Source: Siphonodentalium dalli
Lineage: Eukaryota; Mollusca; Scaphopoda; Gadilida; Siphonodentaliidae
NCBI GenBank assembly: GCA_032622095.1
Contig: CP136066.1
Coordinates: forward strand, 129,799,917 to 129,863,916
Direction of reading: 5' to 3'
DNA: 64,000 nt
Shown here: piece after piece, positions 58,609 to 64,000 of the stretch
Layout: each line of letters starts with the position of its first letter
How positions within the stretch are numbered: the stretch's first letter is position 1
Notes under the pieces: generated by a model
Told to the model about the DNA's origin: nothing
The model's database searches: none
What the model saw: the letters and a program-made list of their open reading frames with translations, nothing else
Position numbers and translations under genes: made by a program

Positions 58609-58687
58609 TCCTTTTAATCGCAATTATAAGAGAATGCTTTGGCACATGATTTTTGCAAAATTTCAGGAAGCTCCAGTCATGGAAGGG
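58609..58687. mobile_element. Short piggyBac-like MITE derivative
   Basis: TTAA at 58605-58608 and 58688-58691 flanks 79 bp. TTTTGCAAAATTTCAGGAAG, then CTCCAGTCA, is the reverse complement of 54846-54875, so this is a deleted member of the family at 54843. Confidence 0.55.
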
Positions 58688-58691
58688 TTAA

Positions 58692-58969
58692 ACATGGGAT
58701 GACATAACCTGAAAAATATAAATTTTGAGTTTTGTGGCTTGATTTGTGTGAAGGATTCCACATAGTATCCAAAAGAGGACCAGGCAACTCACAAGAGTTG
58801 TTCCATTAGAATCACTTTGGTGCATAAAATGTAGAGTTCATCTTATAATGGCCAAAATTACAAAATTAAGCTAATACTTGCTGTTAAATAGAAGATAAAA
58901 AGACAGTCAATGAGTATTAAATCTGCAATGACCAATCCCATTTGAGCCAGTACAAGGAGCCGGTACAAG
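58692..58969. other. No gene recognised
   Basis: Short AT-rich segment preceding a truncated pearl-like array. Confidence 0.35.
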
Positions 58970-61214
58970 ATGCCCGTGCTAATGATTGAATTTTAAAATC
59001 CAAAATGGCCACTGGCAGCCATGGTTTTTTTGTGAATGAACCCAAAATGACTCGTTCCCATCTACATGTCAATGTCAACAGCCATGACAAATTTCATGAT
59101 GATCCGACTAAAGGTAGGACCTGTAGCCCATGCCAAAGGATTTTATAGTCATGCAAAGAGTAAAATCCAAGATGGCTGCTGGTGGCAATGTTTTTTGGCA
59201 GAACGACCCCAAAATGACTCGTTCCCATCTACATGTCATTGCTAACATCCGTGACGAATTTCATTATGATCGGACCAAAGCTACGACCTGAAGCCCGTGC
59301 CAAAGGATTTAGTCATGCAAAGAGTAAAATCCAAGATGGCTGCTGGCAGCAGGGACCAGCCTAGACCCCGATTTTCAGGGCGAAATGACTTCGCCCTACT
59401 ATAAAAATAAGACGAAGTGGCCGTTCTATAGGGCGAAGTGAGTCTACAAAATTTAAATTGATCATTACTACGACAGGAGTCGCTATAGCCTATAGAACGA
59501 AAATAGGAGAGATGAAATATGTCAATTAAACTTATGAAACAATGGTTGAAATATGGAGTCATTATGTTCACTTCATGACCCTAATAACTATTAATAATAC
59601 CCAAACATAATTGTGAGAGGATAGCAGCATTTTATATCGTAATTGTGGGAGAAATTCCGGAGAATGACAGGATTTTTATTTCATATTTTTCGGGTTTAAA
59701 AAAATGCCAACAATATTTATCAAACCGAAACGAAACGAAATCATGAACACTTTTACTGCGCTCTGTTAGTAATCCCGTTTGAAATTTTAATATGCTTCAC
59801 AAAGAATTTGTTTTAAAATTTCTTTAACCAAACTCCATAGATGGAGTGATGAATTGACACATTGTGAGAGGTGTGAGTTTTAATTTTCATTGCAAGGTGT
59901 GGTTTAATTAGGGCAATTTATTGTCTGAAGTCATAAAGTTATCAAAAGAATTCACCGTCATTAATCCGCTAAAATAACAAAGCAAGTGCACAAAGCAGAT
60001 ACAGACAATGAGACATTGTGGCAAGAGATTAGGAGGTTCCAACGGGGGGAAATATGCTCGTTTGTTTTCATGTCGTCACGACACTGTGATAAAGAATGCG
60101 TGGGGCTCATCGTGGGTGTTTTAAAACCACGTGCTATATTGTTGATAAACAGATTGTAGAAAAATACGTTTTATCGACGTAATGACTGGGGCTCAAAATG
60201 GGTGTTTAAATTGAAGCCACGTGTTTCATATAATCGATGCGTGTTTAAAACCACGTGCTATACTGTTGATGAACATTAGAAAGTAGAAAATACGTATTAT
60301 CGACGTATTAATAAAGAATGACTGGGGCTCAAAATGGGTGTTTAAATTGAAGCCACGTGTTTCATATAATACGCCGCGTGCCAATGATCATATGTGAGTG
60401 GTGCGTTGTGATTGATGTTAGAGGTGTTGGTACTTCAAATGGACACCACTGAGATACTACTGCAGACAGTGTTTGCTAGTAACTTAGCCATTTTTGTTAG
60501 GCGACTTCTCAAAATTGAAAAATTGAAAAAAAAAATTGAAAAAAAAAAAAAAAAACTCAAAATTGGAGGGCGACTTTAACTTCGCCCGACTGCAAAAATA
60601 AGGCGAAGTGGACGGCAATAGGGCGACTTTCTTCGCCCACGTCGCCCTCTCGGCTGGTCCCTGGCTGGCAGCCATGTTTTTTTGGCCGAATGACCCCAAA
60701 ATTACTCGTTCCCATCTACATGTCAATATTAACATCCATGACAAATTTCATGATGATCAGACGAATAGTACGACCTGTAGCCCGTGCTAATGGATTGAAT
60801 TTTGAAATCAAAGATGGCCACTGGTGGCCATGTTTTTTGGCCGAATGACCCCAAAATGACTTGTTCGCATCACCATGGCAAATCTCATAATGATCCGACC
60901 AAAGGTATGATCTGTAGCCCGTGCCAAAGGATTTAGTCATGCAAAGAGTAAAATCCAAGATGGCTGCAGGCGGCCATGTTTTTTGTTGGCCGAATGACCC
61001 CAAATTTGAATTTTGAAATAAAAAAATGGCCACTGGTGGCCATGTTTTTCTCCCAAATGACCCCAAAATTACTCATCTCCATCTACATGTCAACAGCCAT
61101 GACAAATTTCATAATGATCTGACCAAAGGTACGACCGTAGCCCGTGCTAAAGGAAATCGTTGACGGATCACGCACACACACAGATGACGGGCGACAAAGT
61201 AAAGTTGAGCTAAT
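58970..61214. mobile_element. Pearl-like element with intact right end, interrupted by a hAT element (element 7)
   Basis: Satellite units occupy 58970-59349 and resume at 60664 exactly where they stopped. The right end (61150-61214: GTTGACGGATCACGC, CAGATGACGGGCGACAAAG, AAAGTTGAGCTAATAAG) is present. The left end is absent. Confidence 0.75.
59350..60663. mobile_element. hAT-like element inserted in a satellite unit, 8-bp TSD
   Basis: GCTGGCAG at 59342-59349 is repeated at 60664-60671. The ends CAGGGACCAGCC and GGCTGGTCCCTG are a perfect 12-bp inverted repeat. Subterminal regions share GGGCGAAGT / CTTCGCCC phrases in both orientations. The interior has a ~130-bp direct repeat (GACTGGGGCTCAAAATGGGT, AAGCCACGTGTTTCATATAA at about 60185 and 60310) and an A-rich run (60520-60556). 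No transposase frame. Confidence 0.85.
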
Positions 61215-62440
61215 AAGCATGTGCTTGTAGTGGCCAATTGCAATTTCAATAATTATATAATGAAGGTTAAAGTGAAAAAATATTCATTTTAATTTTTTTT
61301 TCTCACTTTTAAATTGAGCAAGGATTTAATATTTTTTTTATAAGAGTTATATCCATGGCTCTGCCACTTTTTGACCCAGTGACCCAATTTCTAATAAAAA
61401 TATCTAAACCCCATTTACCCAAGGACCCTCCATACCAAATATAAGCTAAATCGGCCCAATGGTTTTTAGGAAGAAGTCATTCTAAGAATTACTATGGAGG
61501 AATAGTTATGGCCCTGGTTTCGCAACTAATTGAGCTGGTGACATCATTTGAACAAATCTTAATGTGAGTCACCTAGAGAACATCCACACCAAATATGAAC
61601 CCATTCGGTCTTATAGTTCTGGAGAAGAAGACGATTCTTGACGGACGGACAGACAGCAAGATGGATGGATAGATGGATGGACGGACGAGGAGTGAAGACT
61701 ATAGCTCCACTGACTGTGGAGTGTTCACCTGACTTTAAAGACGGAGAAGATTGGACTCTGAAGACTACAATGGCAATTACTTGTCGAATCACTTAAAACA
61801 AGTAGTTATAAACAGGGACATAGCTAGAGGTATTATGCTATAGAAAATGTCAGAACTGATACCTGTATGTGACATAAATGCATATAGGTCATAACAAGAG
61901 GTACGCTATCGCGTGGCATTTGCCCCTGACCGTAGCAATTCGGATTAAGCATGGACGAAACTGCGGATATCCGAGGAGGTCTATATGACCATTCCAAAAG
62001 AAGTTCGTACCAGAAATTCCGGAAACCCAAAAACAAGCGATCCGGAAACCCAAAAACAAGCAAAAATTCAAATTTTCTAAGTTGAAAAAAGGGCCATAAC
62101 TCTGGCAAAAATCATCAGATCATGCCCAAATTCGCACTTGATATGTATTTTCATATAACTGATCCACAAAAATACGGGATTTGCAATCGTACCACCAAAG
62201 CTCACGCTATCATTTAGAAACCCAAAAAACTAGAAAAAAATTGAATTTTTCTAAAGTAAAAAAAAGGGCCATAACTCTAGTGAAAATGGGTGGACGAAAC
62301 CCGCGCTATGCATGTAGCTGTTCCCCCATGCTGATCTATCACCATACCAAATATCAGCTAAATCTGCCCAGCGGTTGCTTAACAATAATGCAAAATGTTT
62401 GTACGGACAGACAAAATTGAAATTTTCTATTAAAAGTTGA
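61215..62440. repeat. Dispersed molluscan-type repeats
   Basis: 61370-61700 contains CCAAGGACCCTCCATACC, AGAATTACTATGGAGGAATA, TCTGGAGAAGAAGACGATTC and a GGAC/GATG microsatellite (GACGGACGGACAGACAGCAA). 62060-62410 has AAAGGGCCATAACTCT twice and TACCAAATATCAGCTAAATC. Similar wording occurs at 11390-11640 and 35400-35600. Such text is widespread in bivalve genomes and looks like decayed transposon. No coding frame is supported. Confidence 0.5.
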
Positions 62441-64000
62441 AATGAAAGTGTCAATGACACTGTAGCTCAACTTAGGTAGGGGAATAATTTAATGGTTGAC
62501 AGTAAATGGAGGAATAGGAAAGGTGCTAATTGAAATGTCTAAGTAAGACAAGATGTACATGTCAATATCAACATTCATGACAAGTTTTATAATCATCGGA
62601 TCAGGGATGAGGTGATTATGGTGTGCGAAAGGATTTAGTGATGCAAAGAGTAAATTCTAAAATGGCCACCGGCAGCCATTTTTTTTCCCGAATTACCTCA
62701 AAATGACTCATTCCCATCTATGTACATGTCAATGTCAACAGTGGACTTTACAAATCTCATAAGGATCTGAACAAAGGTAAGACCTGTAGCTTGTGCCAAA
62801 GGATTTAGTCATGCAAAGAGTAAAATCCAAGATGGCTGCTGGCGGCCATGTTTTTTGGCCGAATGACCCCAAAAGGACTCGTTCCCATCTACATGTCATT
62901 GTTAACATCCATAACACATTTCATGATCAGACGAACAGTACGACCTGTAGTCCGCGCCAATGGATTGAATTTTTAAATCCAAGATGGCTGCCATGTTTTT
63001 TGGCCAAATGACCCCAAAATGACTCGTTCCCATCTACATGTCAATGTCAATATTCATGACAAATTTCAAAAAGATTAGACCAAAGGTACGACCTGTAGCC
63101 CATGCCAAATGATTTAGTCATGCAAAGAGTAAAATCCAAGATGGCTGTTGGCGGCCATGTTTTTCGGCCAAACGACCCCAAAATGACGCGTTCCCATCTA
63201 GATGTCATTTCTAATATCCATGACAAATTTCATGAAGTTCCGATCAAAGCTACAACCTGTAGCCAGCACCAAAGGATTTAGTCATGCAAAGAGTAAAATA
63301 CAAGATGGCTGCTGGCGGCCATGTTTTTTGGGCCGAACGATCCCAAAATGACTCGTTCCCATCTACATCTCAATATTAACTTCAATGACAAATTTCATGA
63401 TGATCAGACGCACAGTACGACCTGTAGCCCGCGCCAATGGATTGAATTTTTAAATCCAAGATGGCCACCAGCGGCCATGTTTTTGGGCCAAATGACCCCA
63501 AAATGACTCGTTCCCATATACATGACAATGTCAACATTCATCACAAATTTCATAAAGATTAGACCAAAGGTACGACCTGTAGACCGCGCCAAAGGATTTA
63601 GTCATGCAAAGAGTAAAATCCAAGATGGCTGCTGGCGGCCATGTTTTTCGGCCAAAATGACTCGTTCCCATCTACATGTCATTTTAAATATCCATGACAA
63701 GTTTCATGAAGTTCCGATCAAAGCTACGACCTGTAGCCCGCGCCAAAGGACTTAGTCATGCAAAGAGTAAAATCCAAGATGGCTGCTGGCGGACATTTTT
63801 TTCGGCCAAACGACCCCAAAATGACTCATTCCCATCTACATGTCATTTTTAATATCCATGACAAATTTCATTGAGTTCCGATCAAAGCTACGACCTGTAG
63901 CCCGCGCCAAAGGATTTAGTCATGCTAAGAGTAAAATCCAAGATGGCTGCTGGCGGCCATGTTTTTTGGCCGAACGACCCCAAAATGACTCGTTCCCATC
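62441..64000. mobile_element. Pearl-like element running off the window (element 8)
   Basis: The left end (AATGAAAGTGTCAATGACAC, AGCTCAACTTAGGTAGGGG) is at 62441-62545. At least eight satellite units follow, mostly with the CCCGCGCCAAAGGATTTAGT wording seen in element 4. The array is still continuing at 64000. Confidence 0.75.

Noticed and set aside
1-64000. tRNA, rRNA or tRNA-derived SINE genes
   Set aside because: I looked for B-box-like GGTTCGAATCC text and cloverleaf-like stems and found none I could support.

Overview
This is a eukaryotic, intron-rich and AT-rich window, most likely from a mollusc, probably a bivalve. There are no operons, ribosome binding sites, tRNAs or rRNAs. Nearly everything recognisable is transposable-element DNA: several non-LTR retrotransposon copies, many small inverted-repeat DNA elements with identifiable target-site duplications (TSDs), and a very abundant element built of 164/155-bp tandem units that resembles the bivalve 'pearl' / Helentron-type non-autonomous elements. 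The taxonomic guess rests on that element and on mollusc-style dispersed repeats at 11.4 kb and 61-62.4 kb.

Layout. 1-2638 is the 3' part of a LINE (family 1) with an open reverse-transcriptase frame. It sits in a long inverted-repeat arm. 2639-18236 contains a nearly identical direct duplication (period 6,872 bp) carrying a palindromic 42-bp minisatellite, a LINE of a second, Jockey/CR1-like family, and a 1.9-kb insert. The second copy is split by 3.8 kb of other repeats (10999-14796). The second LINE copy (14835-19760) has a 9-bp TSD, and its reverse-transcriptase frame is cut by the 1.9-kb insert, which is itself flanked by a 46-bp duplication covering the catalytic YADD codons. Two minus-strand fragments of LINE family 1 follow (19862-20613 and 21412-22257). 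22655-32810 is about 10 kb of satellite-like tandem units in two complete elements, including a recent ~1.95-kb duplication.

32811-64000 looks like gene territory (introns) peppered with elements: a Tigger/pogo-like element, two hAT-like elements with 8-bp TSDs, a PIF/Harbinger-like element with TTA TSD nested in a hairpin MITE, piggyBac-like TTAA elements, perfect palindromes, and six further pearl-like elements or fragments. The only confident host coding sequence is two minus-strand 69-nt terminal exons (48436-48504 and 54011-54079). They share length, phase and 22-codon register, and each encodes the C-terminal end of a SNAP-25-like SNARE helix. They look like duplicated, alternative last exons of one gene whose upstream exons would lie beyond 64 kb. 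A few other open frames (40452-40664, 49187-49366, 50365-50646) may be plus-strand exons but are unrecognised.

How it fits together: the window is best read as the 3' end of a SNAP-25-family gene on the minus strand, with very long repeat-filled introns, followed by a nested transposon and satellite cluster. The LINEs have repeatedly landed in the same palindromic minisatellite, and later DNA elements have landed inside earlier ones.
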